The translations under genes and the position numbers were made by a program. Positions 36,702 to 45,957 of a stretch of 64,000 bases of DNA are shown here, one piece after another. Within the stretch, counting starts at the first letter, position 1, and every line of letters starts with the position of its first letter. The notes under the pieces are model-generated. The model had not been told where the DNA came from. It saw only the letters and a list, made by a program, of their open reading frames with translations, and searched no databases. Origin of the DNA: Erysipelotrichaceae bacterium (GTDB lineage: Bacteria; Bacillota_I; Bacilli_A; Erysipelotrichales; Erysipelotrichaceae); the NCBI GenBank assembly GCA_017550145.1, contig JAFZQG010000023.1, positions 57,881 to 121,880 on the forward strand, in the 5' to 3' direction.

Positions 36702-37923
36702 AAATGCCTGTATTGAGAATGTGGAAACGCTAAATGATATAAGGATCGAAGACGGTATCTTTAAAGAAATAGGCAAAGTGATAGAAAAACCGGATGAAGA
36801 TGTCATTGATCTGAAAGGAAAGCTTTTGCTTCCTCCTTTTATCGAATCCCATGTTCATCTTGATACCTGCCTGACTGCCGGAGATCCGGTCTGGAATATG
36901 TCGGGAACTCTGTTTGAAGGAATCGAATGCTGGAGCAAGCGCAAAGAGAAACTGAACAGGGAAGACATCAGAGAAAGAGTAAACAGAGTCGTAAGAATGT
37001 ATGCGGCTAACGGTATACAGTTTATCCGTACTCACGTTGATATAACCGATCCTTCTTTAACTGCCATGAAGGCACTTCTGGAACTGAAGGAAGAACTGAA
37101 AGATGTCATGGAGATTCAGATCGTGGCTTTCCCGCAGGAAGGGATCCTTTCCTATCCTAACGGCAAGCAGCTGATGATCGATGCGGTAGAGATGGGTGCC
37201 GATGTTGTAGGTGCCATTCCGCATTTTGAATTTACCAGAGAATATTCGGTCGAATCTCTGGATTTCGCCTTAAAACTGGCAGCAGATAAAAATAAGCTTG
37301 TCGATGTCCATTGCGACGAAATCGATGATGAAGCATCCAGAGGCCTGGAAACAGTCGCAACCAGAGCCCTGGAATTAGGCCTTTATGACAAAGTTACTGC
37401 TTCCCATACGACAGCCATGCATTCATATAATAATGCCTATGTCTTACGTCTGATGCGTTTGCTTAAAATGAGCAGGATCAACTTTGTAGCCAATCCGTTA
37501 GTCAATACTCATCTGCAAGGCAGGATCGATACTTATCCGAAAAGAAGAGGTGTTACCAGAGTCAAAGAATTGCTGGCCGAAGGCATCAATGTCTCCTTCG
37601 GACATGATGATATCTATGATCCATGGTATCCGATGGGCAACGGCAGCCTGAGAGATGTTGTTTTTTTGGGCTTACATGTCTGCCAGATGATGGGCTATGA
37701 AGAGATTATGAATTCCTATAAACTGATCAGCCATAATGCCGCAAAGACTCTCCATATTTGTGATCATTACGGTATCGAAGTTTCCAAACCGGCCAGCTTC
37801 ATCGTACTGGATGCGGATAACTATTATGATGCGCTGATCAAAGATGCGGTTGTTCTGTATTCATACAGAAACGGCAGAAAGATTGCCGAAAATACTCCTT
37901 CGGAGAGAAAGGTATTATTCTGA
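36691..37923 (+). CDS. codA: Cytosine deaminase
   Basis: A 410-residue amidohydrolase very like E. coli CodA along its length: ESHVHLDTCLTAGDP (metal ligands H54, H56), VAFPQEGILSYPNG, GAIPHFEFTREY, DVHCDEIDD (metal His and catalytic Glu), ASHTTAMHSY and FGHDDIYDPWYPMG (metal Asp). It converts cytosine to uracil plus ammonia. The start at 36691 is preferred because AAGGGGA stands before it; the upstream ATG at 36661 lies deeper in the preceding gene. No codB-like permease is adjacent, though the membrane proteins upstream are unassigned. Its uracil product is the kind of substrate PreA reduces. Confidence 0.92.
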   Translation: MLIKNACIENVETLNDIRIEDGIFKEIGKVIEKPDEDVIDLKGKLLLPPFIESHVHLDTCLTAGDPVWNMSGTLFEGIECWSKRKEKLNREDIRERVNRVVRMYAANGIQFIRTHVDITDPSLTAMKALLELKEELKDVMEIQIVAFPQEGILSYPNGKQLMIDAVEMGADVVGAIPHFEFTREYSVESLDFALKLAADKNKLVDVHCDEIDDEASRGLETVATRALELGLYDKVTASHTTAMHSYNNAYVLRLMRLLKMSRINFVANPLVNTHLQGRIDTYPKRRGVTRVKELLAEGINVSFGHDDIYDPWYPMGNGSLRDVVFLGLHVCQMMGYEEIMNSYKLISHNAAKTLHICDHYGIEVSKPASFIVLDADNYYDALIKDAVVLYSYRNGRKIAENTPSERKVLF

Positions 37924-37929
37924 TAATAA

Positions 37930-39027
37930 ATGACTGCAGTTAAATATTTCGAATGGATTTTATCAGGTATTTTTGGTTTTGTGCTTGTAAAACTGATAAA
38001 AACACCGGTGGAAAAGATCTCAAAAATATGGATAAGAATCCTGTTATTCTGTGCTGAGTTTTTTCTGATGATGGTGTTGGCATATTTTCTGATTGCCAGT
38101 GCTTCACCGTTTTTGTGGAAATACGGTTATCCGTTGATGGGCATCTATATCGCTCTATTGGCTGACTGTTTTTATGAGGCGTTACTGCTTTTCTTTTTCT
38201 TTGTGCGTAAGGATAGACTTTCATCATTTAAGAAGATCCTTTCTGTAATGATAATGATTCTGGTTTTCGGCTATGGAACAATCAATATGCAGATAATCAA
38301 AGGAAACAGACTGACTTATGCTTCTGAAAAGCTAAAGAACAAATATACCATTGTCTTTCTTTCTGATCTGCATTTCGGATCTTCACAAAGCCAGAACACG
38401 GTTTTAAAAGCTCTTAATGAAATAAAGGAACTGAAACCGGATTGCATACTTCTGGGTGGCGATATCACTGATGAACATACCACAAAAGAAGAAATGGAAT
38501 GGCTTTACAGACAGTTATCCTTACTGGAAGCTCCTGTTTACTACATATACGGTAATCATGATCGTCAGGATCGCGGTGACTATATTGGTGGCAGAAAATA
38601 CTCTGAAGAGGAACTGGAAGAAGCAATTACCGGAAACGGTATCGAAATACTTAAAGATGATTATGTTATGTTATATGAAGACCTGGTTTTATTGGGCAGG
38701 GAAGATATAAGCAGAGAAGACAGACTTGAAGTCGAAAAACTCAGAAAGAGACCTGCGGATGCTTATGTGATCTGTGTTGATCACTGTCCTTATCAGAATG
38801 ATGAGATCATTAAGATGGCTGCCGATCTGCAGCTGTCAGGTCATACTCATGCCGGCCAGTTTTTTCCGATGAAAACCGTATACATTTTATACGGTCTAAA
38901 TACCTACGGAAACTACCGGATCGGAAACACTGATCTTTATGTCAGCTCCGGCATCTCAGGATGGTATCTGCCTTTCAGAAACGAAGCTCACTGCAACTAT
39001 GAAATAATTGAACTTCTACCTGAATGA
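37930..39027 (+). CDS. Membrane-anchored YkuE-like metallophosphoesterase
   Basis: A 365-residue protein with three or four N-terminal membrane helices (about 5-120) and a calcineurin-like domain (about 135-365). Motifs are FLSDLHFG, LLGGDITDEH, YGNHDRQDRG, CVDHCP and LSGHTHAGQF, the layout of YkuE-type phosphoesterases, some of which act on lipid A-like or UDP-sugar lipids. It starts six bases after codA. It is the third phosphoesterase-type envelope enzyme in the window. Confidence 0.85.
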   Translation: MTAVKYFEWILSGIFGFVLVKLIKTPVEKISKIWIRILLFCAEFFLMMVLAYFLIASASPFLWKYGYPLMGIYIALLADCFYEALLLFFFFVRKDRLSSFKKILSVMIMILVFGYGTINMQIIKGNRLTYASEKLKNKYTIVFLSDLHFGSSQSQNTVLKALNEIKELKPDCILLGGDITDEHTTKEEMEWLYRQLSLLEAPVYYIYGNHDRQDRGDYIGGRKYSEEELEEAITGNGIEILKDDYVMLYEDLVLLGREDISREDRLEVEKLRKRPADAYVICVDHCPYQNDEIIKMAADLQLSGHTHAGQFFPMKTVYILYGLNTYGNYRIGNTDLYVSSGISGWYLPFRNEAHCNYEIIELLPE

Positions 39028-39034
39028 TTTCTTG

Positions 39035-39066
39035 CTGGATATTTGTTGGACATCAGGTTTTATACT
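39035..39066 (+). promoter_or_regulatory. SARP-like promoter 4 (membrane protein pair)
   Basis: CTGGATA (39035-39041) and TTGGACA (39046-39052), 11 bp apart with TTTG between; eight bases later TATACT (39061-39066). The predicted start site falls at the GAGGAG ribosome binding site. Confidence 0.8.
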
Positions 39067-39087
39067 TAAGCGAGGAGATTATGAAAT

Positions 39088-39636
39088 ATGAAAAAACCAA
39101 ATGCTAAAATACTGATCATTCAGGCGATCTTTACGATCATCGGTGCACTTACTTCTTTAGTAATGCTGAAAAGAACACTGGTATCGAATCCCGATATTCT
39201 GACTCTTCTGAGCAGTGTTATTTCGGTACTTGTATATCTCTACATTATTTTCTATTCGATCGTCAATTACCGTAAAGATGACCTGCATTATAAGGTTGCC
39301 GTATATTCTTATGCAGCTCTGTTGGGTATTGAGATTCTTTATAACGGTAAGCTGATGGCCGGCATGGGACTTGGTGAAGTAACGACACTGATCGTCAATG
39401 TGTGCAATCTGATCAGTTTCGCAACAGTTATTATCTTTGCGGAAAACCTGCAAAGCAGAAAGAAAGCGCTCATTTCCATTTCCGTATCTGTTCTGATTAA
39501 ATATCTGGTGGAGTTCTGGCTTATCTATTCGATGCTGAATTCCATCCAGTTAATACATGTACTTACGGCATTATCCATACCAGTATTAGGCACAACCGTA
39601 TTGTTTGCCTATACGCATAAATACGGAAACGACTAG
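39088..39636 (+). CDS. Polytopic membrane protein under a SARP-like promoter
   Basis: A 182-residue protein with about six membrane helices and few polar loops; no family is recognised. GAGGAG lies 10 bases upstream. A second ATG at 39081 in another frame gives only eight codons. It is followed 17 bases later by a DUF3592 gene, so the two likely form one operon ending at the hairpin near 40046. Confidence 0.75.
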   Translation: MKKPNAKILIIQAIFTIIGALTSLVMLKRTLVSNPDILTLLSSVISVLVYLYIIFYSIVNYRKDDLHYKVAVYSYAALLGIEILYNGKLMAGMGLGEVTTLIVNVCNLISFATVIIFAENLQSRKKALISISVSVLIKYLVEFWLIYSMLNSIQLIHVLTALSIPVLGTTVLFAYTHKYGND

Positions 39637-39653
39637 TAAAGGGAATTGATATA

Positions 39654-40043
39654 ATGAACAGATTTTTAAACAGATATGGTCCTCTGATCGCTGTGATCGG
39701 CGGCATCATGTTTCTGACTTTCGGTGTAATAAGGTCCGTTAATCTGATTACATATAAACCGACCGAAGCTGTCGTAATCCAGTTTGTGGAAGAATATGAC
39801 ACGATCGATGATACATATAAACAGACTGCAACGGTTGAATATGAAGTAGATAATATGAAATATGAAGCCGTACTGGATGACTATACCGAAAATTACTATG
39901 TAGGAAAAACGGTTAAGATCAAATACAATCCGAAGGATCCAAACAAAATTATTACTTCCAGTTTTAAGCTTCCTATACTTCTGGTTGCTTTCGGATCGGT
40001 ATGTATAATCGGCGGAGTATTCGGCCAGGCAAGAAGAAGATAA
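39654..40043 (+). CDS. DUF3592 family membrane protein
   Basis: A 129-residue protein: two membrane helices (about 8-28 and 105-125) flank an outside beta-rich domain with YVGKTVKIKYNPKDPNK, the signature of DUF3592. The function is unknown. It is the second gene of the SARP-like promoter 4 operon. Confidence 0.8.
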   Translation: MNRFLNRYGPLIAVIGGIMFLTFGVIRSVNLITYKPTEAVVIQFVEEYDTIDDTYKQTATVEYEVDNMKYEAVLDDYTENYYVGKTVKIKYNPKDPNKIITSSFKLPILLVAFGSVCIIGGVFGQARRR

Positions 40044-40071
40044 TCAATCCGGTTTAGCCGGATTTTGATTT
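40042..40071 (+). terminator. Hairpin after the DUF3592 gene
   Basis: AATCCGG and CCGGATT pair around a five-base loop, with flanking AATCA/TGATT extending the stem and a short TTTT in the second arm. Confidence 0.6.
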
Positions 40072-40103
40072 ATTATATATATGTAGCGGAGAGAACCATA
40101 AAA

Positions 40104-40916
40104 ATGAAATATCACAGACATTCTAAATTACATATATCAGTATTAATCATTATCACAATATTCCTGCTTACGGGTTGCAAATCTGAGAATAAAAAACAGA
40201 TAACAACACTTGAACAGCTAAACAGTCCCGAAATAAAGATCGGAGTATCTGAGGGCACGGCGGAGAATCAGCTGGTCGAAAAGGTATTCCCTAATGCGCA
40301 GATCGTTTATTTCAAAACCAGTCCGTCTGCTTTTGAGGCTGTCAGCAAGGGTGAAGTTGATGCCTTTGTATATGAAAAACAGGAAATGGAGATTGCCATC
40401 AGGAATGGATTAAAAGGAACCAGACTTCTTGATGACGTATTAGGTGAAGGCAATAAAGTAGCTGCGGGCCTGTCTCCGGTTTCACAGATTCCCGATCTGG
40501 AAGATAAGATCAATGCGTTTATAGATGAAATCAAAACAAACGGCGTAATGGATGATCTGAATGAACGCTGGATTATAAATGGCGATTACACAATGCCGGA
40601 AATAGAAAAACCGCAATCTCCTTCTTTACATCTTAAAGTCGGGACTACGGGATTAGTTAAACCGTATTCTTATTTTGATGATGATAATAATCTTTCAGGT
40701 CGTGATATAGAATTGGCTTATCGTTTTGCGGCTTGGTTAGGAGCAGAAATCGAATTTAAAGTATATGATTTCGGATCGATTATCGAAGCAGTACAGAAAG
40801 GTGAAGTAGACTGTATTATCTCCGATATTTATATCACCGAAGAAAGGCAGAAACTGATAAGTTTCTCCAAACCGTACTGGAATGTAGAGGTAGGTGTACT
40901 GGTACATGATGAATAG
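40104..40916 (+). CDS. Amino-acid-binding lipoprotein with lobe order reversed
   Basis: A 270-residue lipoprotein (lipobox LTGC near residue 24). GGAGAG supports the ATG at 40104. It resembles SBP_bac_3 substrate-binding proteins, but the order is odd: the first half (IKIGVSEGTAENQLVEKVFP ... DDLNERW) looks like the usual second lobe. The second half (KVGTTGLVKPYSYFDDD ... YITEERQKLISFSKPYW) looks like the usual first lobe and ends where the crossover would begin. The next gene repeats the same order. The two genes overlap, so they are translated together. Amino-acid uptake is the family role; the ligand is unknown. Confidence 0.75.
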   Translation: MKYHRHSKLHISVLIIITIFLLTGCKSENKKQITTLEQLNSPEIKIGVSEGTAENQLVEKVFPNAQIVYFKTSPSAFEAVSKGEVDAFVYEKQEMEIAIRNGLKGTRLLDDVLGEGNKVAAGLSPVSQIPDLEDKINAFIDEIKTNGVMDDLNERWIINGDYTMPEIEKPQSPSLHLKVGTTGLVKPYSYFDDDNNLSGRDIELAYRFAAWLGAEIEFKVYDFGSIIEAVQKGEVDCIISDIYITEERQKLISFSKPYWNVEVGVLVHDE

Positions 40917-42417
40917 AAAATTTATAAAAATAGTAGTATTTTTATTATCGCTTCTGTTTCTGATTACAGGTTTATCAGCCTGCGGAAAAAACGAAGAAGA
41001 TCAGACAATAGGATCTGTAGAAGAACTCAATGGCCGTGATATGGGTTGCATGTCCGGCTCGATTTTTGATGTGCTTATTCAGGAACAGTTTCCTGATTCG
41101 GATATCATTTACTTCGGTTCGCGTTCGGAGCTTCTGCTTGGATTGACCCAAGGCAAAATAGACGGTTTTGTTTCAGATGAACCGGTGGCCATGATGATGG
41201 TTAAGCAGAATGATCAGGTTACATATCTTGATGAAGCCGTAGGCTCGGTTGAATACGGTATCTGTTTCTCTGACGACTCCAAAGAGATCATGCTGGAATT
41301 TAATGAATATCTTTCTGAAATCATCACCAACGGTCATATTGAAGAATTAAGAAATAAATGGATCAATCCTGATGGTGCCGAGCAGAAGAAAGAAGAAAGG
41401 CAGCTTGATGGACATAACGGGATCATCAGATGTGTTACCACTCCTGATGCCGCACCTTTCTCTTTCATGTCAAATAATGAATTCCAGGGATATGAAGTCG
41501 AACTGCTGACCGAATTCTGTTATGAATACGGATACGAAATGGAAATAAGCATTGTCAGTTTTGATGCATTACTTACTTCAGTCGCAATGAATAAGTATGA
41601 TGTTGCGTTCAACGGAATATATATCACTCCGGAAAGAGCCAAGAGTGTCAACTTCTGCACACCGACCTATGAAGGCAGAGATGTCGTCATGATCAGAAAC
41701 GGCAATTCAGCTGAGAAAAAAGATCTTATCACTTCGATCAAAGACAGTTTCTATAAGAATTTCATTGAAGAAGACAGATATAAACTGCTCTTATCGGGAG
41801 CACTCACAACGCTGATCATTGCTTCATTCTCAATACTGTTCGGTACTTTATTCGGATTACTGATATTCATGCTTTCAAGAAACAGTTCAGTGTTTAAGAA
41901 GGTGGCAGACAATGTGCAGAAACTGCTGGCCAAACTGCCGGCCGTTGTGCTGCTGATGTTGTTATTTTATGTCGTATTCAAGAGTTCATCGATCAGTGCT
42001 TTGATTGTCAGTATCATCGGTTTTGCTTTCATGTTTGCCAATACTTTTTATGGACTGTTAAAGACAGGCGTTGCTTCGGTCGACTATGGCCAGAGTGAAG
42101 CAGCTATGGCTCTCGGTTATGATGAAATCATTGCTTTCTTCCATATCGTACTTCCTCAGGCATTGAAGACGATCTGTGATTCCTATATCAGCGAAGTAAT
42201 CTCTCTGATCAAGAATACTTCGATCGTCGGTTATGTCTCGGTTAACGATTTGACAAGATCATCGGATATCATCAGAGGCAGAACCTATGATGCTCTGTTC
42301 CCATTGATCGTGGTGGCGATAATCTATTATCTGCTGTGTACGGCATTAGTGGCGCTAATCAGAATTCCGCTGAAAGCTTATATAGAAATGAAGGTGAAAT
42401 ACGATGATAAGATTTGA
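40906..42417 (+). CDS. Substrate-binding domain fused to amino-acid ABC permease
   Basis: About 503 residues from ATG 40906. An N-terminal lipobox (LSAC near residue 24) is followed by a second-lobe-like SBP_bac_3 segment (about 35-165), a first-lobe-like segment (about 175-275), and then a HisM/GlnP-type permease (about 300-500) with the EAA loop [26 protein letters not shown] block near residue 400. The binding domain is thus tethered to the channel, as in GlnPQ-type fused importers, but with permuted lobe order. It overlaps the ATPase gene by 14 bases. Confidence 0.82.
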   Translation: MMNRKFIKIVVFLLSLLFLITGLSACGKNEEDQTIGSVEELNGRDMGCMSGSIFDVLIQEQFPDSDIIYFGSRSELLLGLTQGKIDGFVSDEPVAMMMVKQNDQVTYLDEAVGSVEYGICFSDDSKEIMLEFNEYLSEIITNGHIEELRNKWINPDGAEQKKEERQLDGHNGIIRCVTTPDAAPFSFMSNNEFQGYEVELLTEFCYEYGYEMEISIVSFDALLTSVAMNKYDVAFNGIYITPERAKSVNFCTPTYEGRDVVMIRNGNSAEKKDLITSIKDSFYKNFIEEDRYKLLLSGALTTLIIASFSILFGTLFGLLIFMLSRNSSVFKKVADNVQKLLAKLPAVVLLMLLFYVVFKSSSISALIVSIIGFAFMFANTFYGLLKTGVASVDYGQSEAAMALGYDEIIAFFHIVLPQALKTICDSYISEVISLIKNTSIVGYVSVNDLTRSSDIIRGRTYDALFPLIVVAIIYYLLCTALVALIRIPLKAYIEMKVKYDDKI

Positions 42418-43486
42418 ACATATCAGAAAAGAATATGAAAACGCCACGCCTTTAAAGGATGTCAATGGTGTAATAAATAAAGGCGATGTCGTAACGATCA
42501 TCGGTCCTTCAGGTACAGGCAAGTCTACATTATTGAGAATGATTAACGGTCTGGAGAAGCCGACCAGCGGAAAGATCTTCTTTAATGATGAAGAAATAAC
42601 CGCCAAGGATTATGACATTACCGGATTAAGAAGAAGAGTGGGAATGATCTTCCAGTCATTCAATCTTTTCAATAATATGAGCGTTCTGGATAACCTGGTT
42701 GTTCCGCAGCTGGATATTCCAAGGGCTGATAAGTATGCCGCCAGAGAGAAAGCTATTGATATGCTTAAGAAGGTTGGTCTTAATCAGCAGGCAGACAGAA
42801 TGCCGAATCAGTTGTCGGGTGGACAGAAACAGCGTGTTGCGATCGCCAGAGCACTGGTAATGGATCCGGAAGTGATTCTTTTCGATGAGCCGACTTCCGC
42901 TCTTGATCCGACGATGGTCGTTGAAGTGGAAAACACCATCAGATGGCTGAAAGAAAATAATACAACGATGGTCATTGTCACTCATGACATGAATTTTGCC
43001 AGAGAGATCTCCACTAAGATTTTCTATATGGATCAGGGTGAGATCTACGAAGAAGGAAGTCCTGAACAGATCTTTGAAAAACCGAAACGTTCTAGGACAA
43101 AAGCTTTTATTTCAAATCAGAAGATCCTGGATCTGCTGATAGACGGTTCCGATTATGATATTAATAAGATAAATACGGCTGTCAGTGAATTCAAGAAGTC
43201 TCTTAAATTAGACAGCAGGCTTTCGTATAATATCAATTCGGTTATCGAAGAGTTAATTATTCAAACGGTTTTTTCTCATAAGCCTGATGCCAAGGTCAAT
43301 CTTTCGCTGTTCTTTGATGGCGAAAAACTGGAATATAAAGTTAAATATGACGGTGAAAGATTCAATCCGGTAAAAGATGACAAGAGTCTTTCGATGACTA
43401 TTTTTAAGAATGCGATCTGTGATTATTCATTTCAATATCACAATCAGTCAGAGAAACCTAATTCTCTGAAGTTTAAATCTAAATAG
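42404..43486 (+). CDS. Amino-acid ABC ATPase (GlnQ-like) with GHKL-like C-terminal extension
   Basis: A 360-residue protein. The first about 240 residues are a standard polar amino-acid ATPase: [35 protein letters not shown] and VTHDM. Family members end near residue 245; here about 115 residues follow. That tail reads [14 protein letters not shown], then alternating strands ending YDGERFNP, and it resembles an RsbW/GHKL-type ATPase fold in which the usual N-box Asn is lost (IIQTVFSH). This suggests a regulatory, perhaps non-catalytic, domain. It is the last gene of the three-gene importer operon. Confidence 0.82.
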   Translation: MIRFEHIRKEYENATPLKDVNGVINKGDVVTIIGPSGTGKSTLLRMINGLEKPTSGKIFFNDEEITAKDYDITGLRRRVGMIFQSFNLFNNMSVLDNLVVPQLDIPRADKYAAREKAIDMLKKVGLNQQADRMPNQLSGGQKQRVAIARALVMDPEVILFDEPTSALDPTMVVEVENTIRWLKENNTTMVIVTHDMNFAREISTKIFYMDQGEIYEEGSPEQIFEKPKRSRTKAFISNQKILDLLIDGSDYDINKINTAVSEFKKSLKLDSRLSYNINSVIEELIIQTVFSHKPDAKVNLSLFFDGEKLEYKVKYDGERFNPVKDDKSLSMTIFKNAICDYSFQYHNQSEKPNSLKFKSK

Positions 43487-43503
43487 ACTTTACACAAAGA
43501 CTG

Positions 43504-43535
43504 CTGGACATTTGTTGGATAAGGATATTTATCAT
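43504..43535 (+). promoter_or_regulatory. SARP-like promoter 5 (propeller lipoprotein - pyrophosphatase operon)
   Basis: CTGGACA (43504-43510) and TTGGATA (43515-43521), 11 bp apart with TTTG between; eight bases later TATCAT (43530-43535). Confidence 0.8.
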
Positions 43536-43557
43536 ATTAAAAAAGAGGAAATTGCTT

Positions 43558-44541
43558 ATGAAAAAGAGTTTTAGAAATTATCTGACAGTAATACTGGTTC
43601 TGTTTATGCTTCTGATGATCAGTGCCTGTCAGAAGAAGGATGATCAGGAAACGGAAAACAATACGCCTGAAGAAACCAAGCAGACTGTTCCTGCTCCGGT
43701 AACGGTCAAAGGAAGAATCGAAGAAGATGCTGCTTCGATGGCTCCTGTTCATTCATATGAACTGAAGGAAGCTCATGAAGTGGACGGCAGACAGGGTATT
43801 GCCTATGAAAACGGCAGATACTATGTCAGCGGTTCAACGACTTTAACTGTATATGACAGCAACTGGAAACAGATCGGATCGGCCGAAGCACCTTTCTCCG
43901 GATTTAAGGATGAAGTAAACCATATCGGTGATATCGATGTCTATAATGGCGAAATCTATGCCGGTGTTGAATATTTCATGGACGGTGAGGCAAAGAATAT
44001 TCAGATCGCTGTCTATGATGCGGAAACATTTGAAATGGTCAGGACTTATCCGTTTGCGAAAGAAAGCGGTCATAATGAGGTTTCCGGTATTGCGATAGAT
44101 GCCGATCATAACAGTATCTGGATGTGTTCCTGGGCTGATGGGGAAAGCGGAAGATATCTGTACCGTTATGATCTGAGTACAGGTGAATATCTGGATAAAG
44201 TCCATCTGCAGGCTCCTCCGCAGTGGATCCAGGGCATAGCTTATTATGAAGGTTATATCTATATCACTGCCGATGACGGTACAGCTGATGACGGTGAACC
44301 GGATCATGTCTACAGGATCAAAGTGGATACGACATTAAGCAACGCCACCGTTTTGCTGGAAAGAACACTCGATGATGTGACCTTGCAGGGTGAGATCGAG
44401 GGTATCTCTTTTGATAAGGATAATAAGAACATGCTTATAAGCTATAACAGAGGAGCTCAGATCGTCTTAGGTATGCCTAAAGGCTTCTATGAAGGCTATG
44501 ATTCTGAGATTCATGAAGTATTCGTATATGGAATAAAGTGA
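43558..44541 (+). CDS. Beta-propeller-like lipoprotein
   Basis: A 327-residue lipoprotein with lipobox ISAC near residue 22; AGAGGAA supports ATG 43558. A Glu/Thr-rich linker (about 25-60) precedes a repeated-strand domain with GIAYENGRYYVSG, DIDVYNGEIYAG, GIAIDADHNSIW and GIAYYEGYIYIT, typical of propeller blades. No enzyme motif is recognised. Its stop codon forms part of the ribosome binding site for the pyrophosphatase gene, so the pair is translated from one message. Confidence 0.8.
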   Translation: MKKSFRNYLTVILVLFMLLMISACQKKDDQETENNTPEETKQTVPAPVTVKGRIEEDAASMAPVHSYELKEAHEVDGRQGIAYENGRYYVSGSTTLTVYDSNWKQIGSAEAPFSGFKDEVNHIGDIDVYNGEIYAGVEYFMDGEAKNIQIAVYDAETFEMVRTYPFAKESGHNEVSGIAIDADHNSIWMCSWADGESGRYLYRYDLSTGEYLDKVHLQAPPQWIQGIAYYEGYIYITADDGTADDGEPDHVYRIKVDTTLSNATVLLERTLDDVTLQGEIEGISFDKDNKNMLISYNRGAQIVLGMPKGFYEGYDSEIHEVFVYGIK

Positions 44542-44551
44542 GGAAAATATT

Positions 44552-45715
44552 TTGGAAAATAAGTCAAACAAATATCTGATTCCTGTATTATGTCTGCTTA
44601 TTGCCTGCCTGGTTGGTTTTCTTGCCTACAATGCAGGTAAAAACAGCGTAAGTAATTCACTAAATGAAAAAGAAGAAACCATAAATGAGCTTCTTGAAAA
44701 CAGAGAACTTCTTTATCAGCTCAACAGAGACAGCATTGAAAATATCGGTATTGAAGAAGGTAAGACCGTTTATGTTATAGGACATAAGAGCCCGGATACC
44801 GATACGGTATGCAGTGCAATAGCTTATGCGAGATTACTGAATATGTTGGGTTATAAGGCTGAAGCCAGAATCAACGGATCAGCAGTTAATAAAGAAACAG
44901 CTCTGGTTCTAACAGAAGCCGGCGTGGAAATACCTGAAGAGCTGATTGATGCTTCCGGAGAGAATATTTTCTTAGTGGATCACAGTGAATATACTCAGTC
45001 AACCGATGGCATGGATGATGCTCATATCGTCGGTATTCTTGATCATCATGGCATCGGCAATGTCACTACCGGCCATCAGGTCGTTTATGAAGCAAAACCG
45101 ATAGGAGCTACCGCTACCATAGTGTGGTTAGATTATATGAATTACGGTCTCGATCTCGATAAACAAACAGCGTACATACTGCTTGGAGCTGTATTATCCG
45201 ACACCACTAATCTGACAGCAACTACGGTAACAGAAGCAGATAAAGTTGCTTTAGAAAAACTATCTGAGATTGCCGAAGTTGAAGATGTGGATGCTTTATA
45301 CAGAAGAATGAGAGAACAAGCCTTATCCTATGAAGGCATGAGTAACGAAGAGATTCTGTTCTCTGATTATAAAGAATATGAAGCTTATGGAACCAAATAC
45401 GGTATAGGTTTAGTAAACTCTATAGATGAGAATTCTTCAAAACAGTTGGCTTCGAGAATGAAAGAAGCTTTAACTGAATATTTCAGTACCAGAGATGTGG
45501 ATCTGATGTATGCTTCAGTCGGTATTAGAGAAGATGGAGTTAAGATCGACTATGTCATTCCGGCAAATGAACTATCGGAATCTATATTAAAGAATGCTTT
45601 CCCTGATTATGATGAATATGATGGTACATCATATATCTTCAGATCGGGTTTAGGCAGAAAGTCTAAGTTTGTTCCAGGATTGGATGATTATCTTGGTGCA
45701 CATCCACACGAATAG
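44552..45715 (+). CDS. Membrane-anchored family II (DHH) inorganic pyrophosphatase
   Basis: A 387-residue protein from a TTG start (TGAGGA just upstream; no better ATG). Residues about 7-25 form a membrane helix, then a charged linker to about 65. The rest matches manganese-dependent PpaC: GHKSPDTDT, LVDHSE, the DHH motif in ILDHHG, SDTTNLT, and the C-terminal basic GRKSKFVP (usually SRKKQVVP). PpaC enzymes hydrolyse pyrophosphate and are normally soluble cytosolic proteins of about 310 residues. The N-terminal helix predicts an extracytoplasmic enzyme. A strong terminator follows. Confidence 0.88.
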   Translation: MENKSNKYLIPVLCLLIACLVGFLAYNAGKNSVSNSLNEKEETINELLENRELLYQLNRDSIENIGIEEGKTVYVIGHKSPDTDTVCSAIAYARLLNMLGYKAEARINGSAVNKETALVLTEAGVEIPEELIDASGENIFLVDHSEYTQSTDGMDDAHIVGILDHHGIGNVTTGHQVVYEAKPIGATATIVWLDYMNYGLDLDKQTAYILLGAVLSDTTNLTATTVTEADKVALEKLSEIAEVEDVDALYRRMREQALSYEGMSNEEILFSDYKEYEAYGTKYGIGLVNSIDENSSKQLASRMKEALTEYFSTRDVDLMYASVGIREDGVKIDYVIPANELSESILKNAFPDYDEYDGTSYIFRSGLGRKSKFVPGLDDYLGAHPHE

Positions 45716-45738
45716 ATAAATATAATTATTAAAAATAC

Positions 45739-45775
45739 AACTGGCTCTGGTGACTTATCGGAGCCAGTTTTTATT
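45739..45775 (+). terminator. Strong terminator after the pyrophosphatase gene
   Basis: AACTGGCTC and GAGCCAGTT pair perfectly around a 13-base loop and are followed by TTTATT. Confidence 0.85.
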
Positions 45776-45819
45776 ACTGATAATCCAACATTTAACTATA
45801 CTTTAATTCAAGTTTGTAA

Positions 45820-45825
45820 TATAAT
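45820..45825 (+). promoter_or_regulatory. -10 box upstream of the RhuM-Fic leader
   Basis: TATAAT at 45820-45825 in a very A+T-rich stretch. It would place the leader hairpin at 45865-45916 within the transcript. No clear -35 partner is visible. Confidence 0.4.
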
Positions 45826-45864
45826 ATAAGTGTCATAAGACAAATATATTATCAGGCGCAGCAT

Positions 45865-45916
45865 AACTGCAGGATGAATCAGATTATCTGGTTTACCCTG
45901 CAGTTTTCTTTTTTTG
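45865..45916 (+). terminator. Terminator-like hairpin in the RhuM-Fic leader
   Basis: AACTGCAGG and CCTGCAGTT form a perfect 9-bp stem around a 23-base loop, followed by TTCTTTTTTT. It lies between a likely promoter and the gene, so it could be an attenuator, or the end of a short RNA that begins near 45832. Confidence 0.65.
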
Positions 45917-45957
45917 ATAACACCTTTGTCTCATGCAAAGAAAGGAAAAGAAAACAA

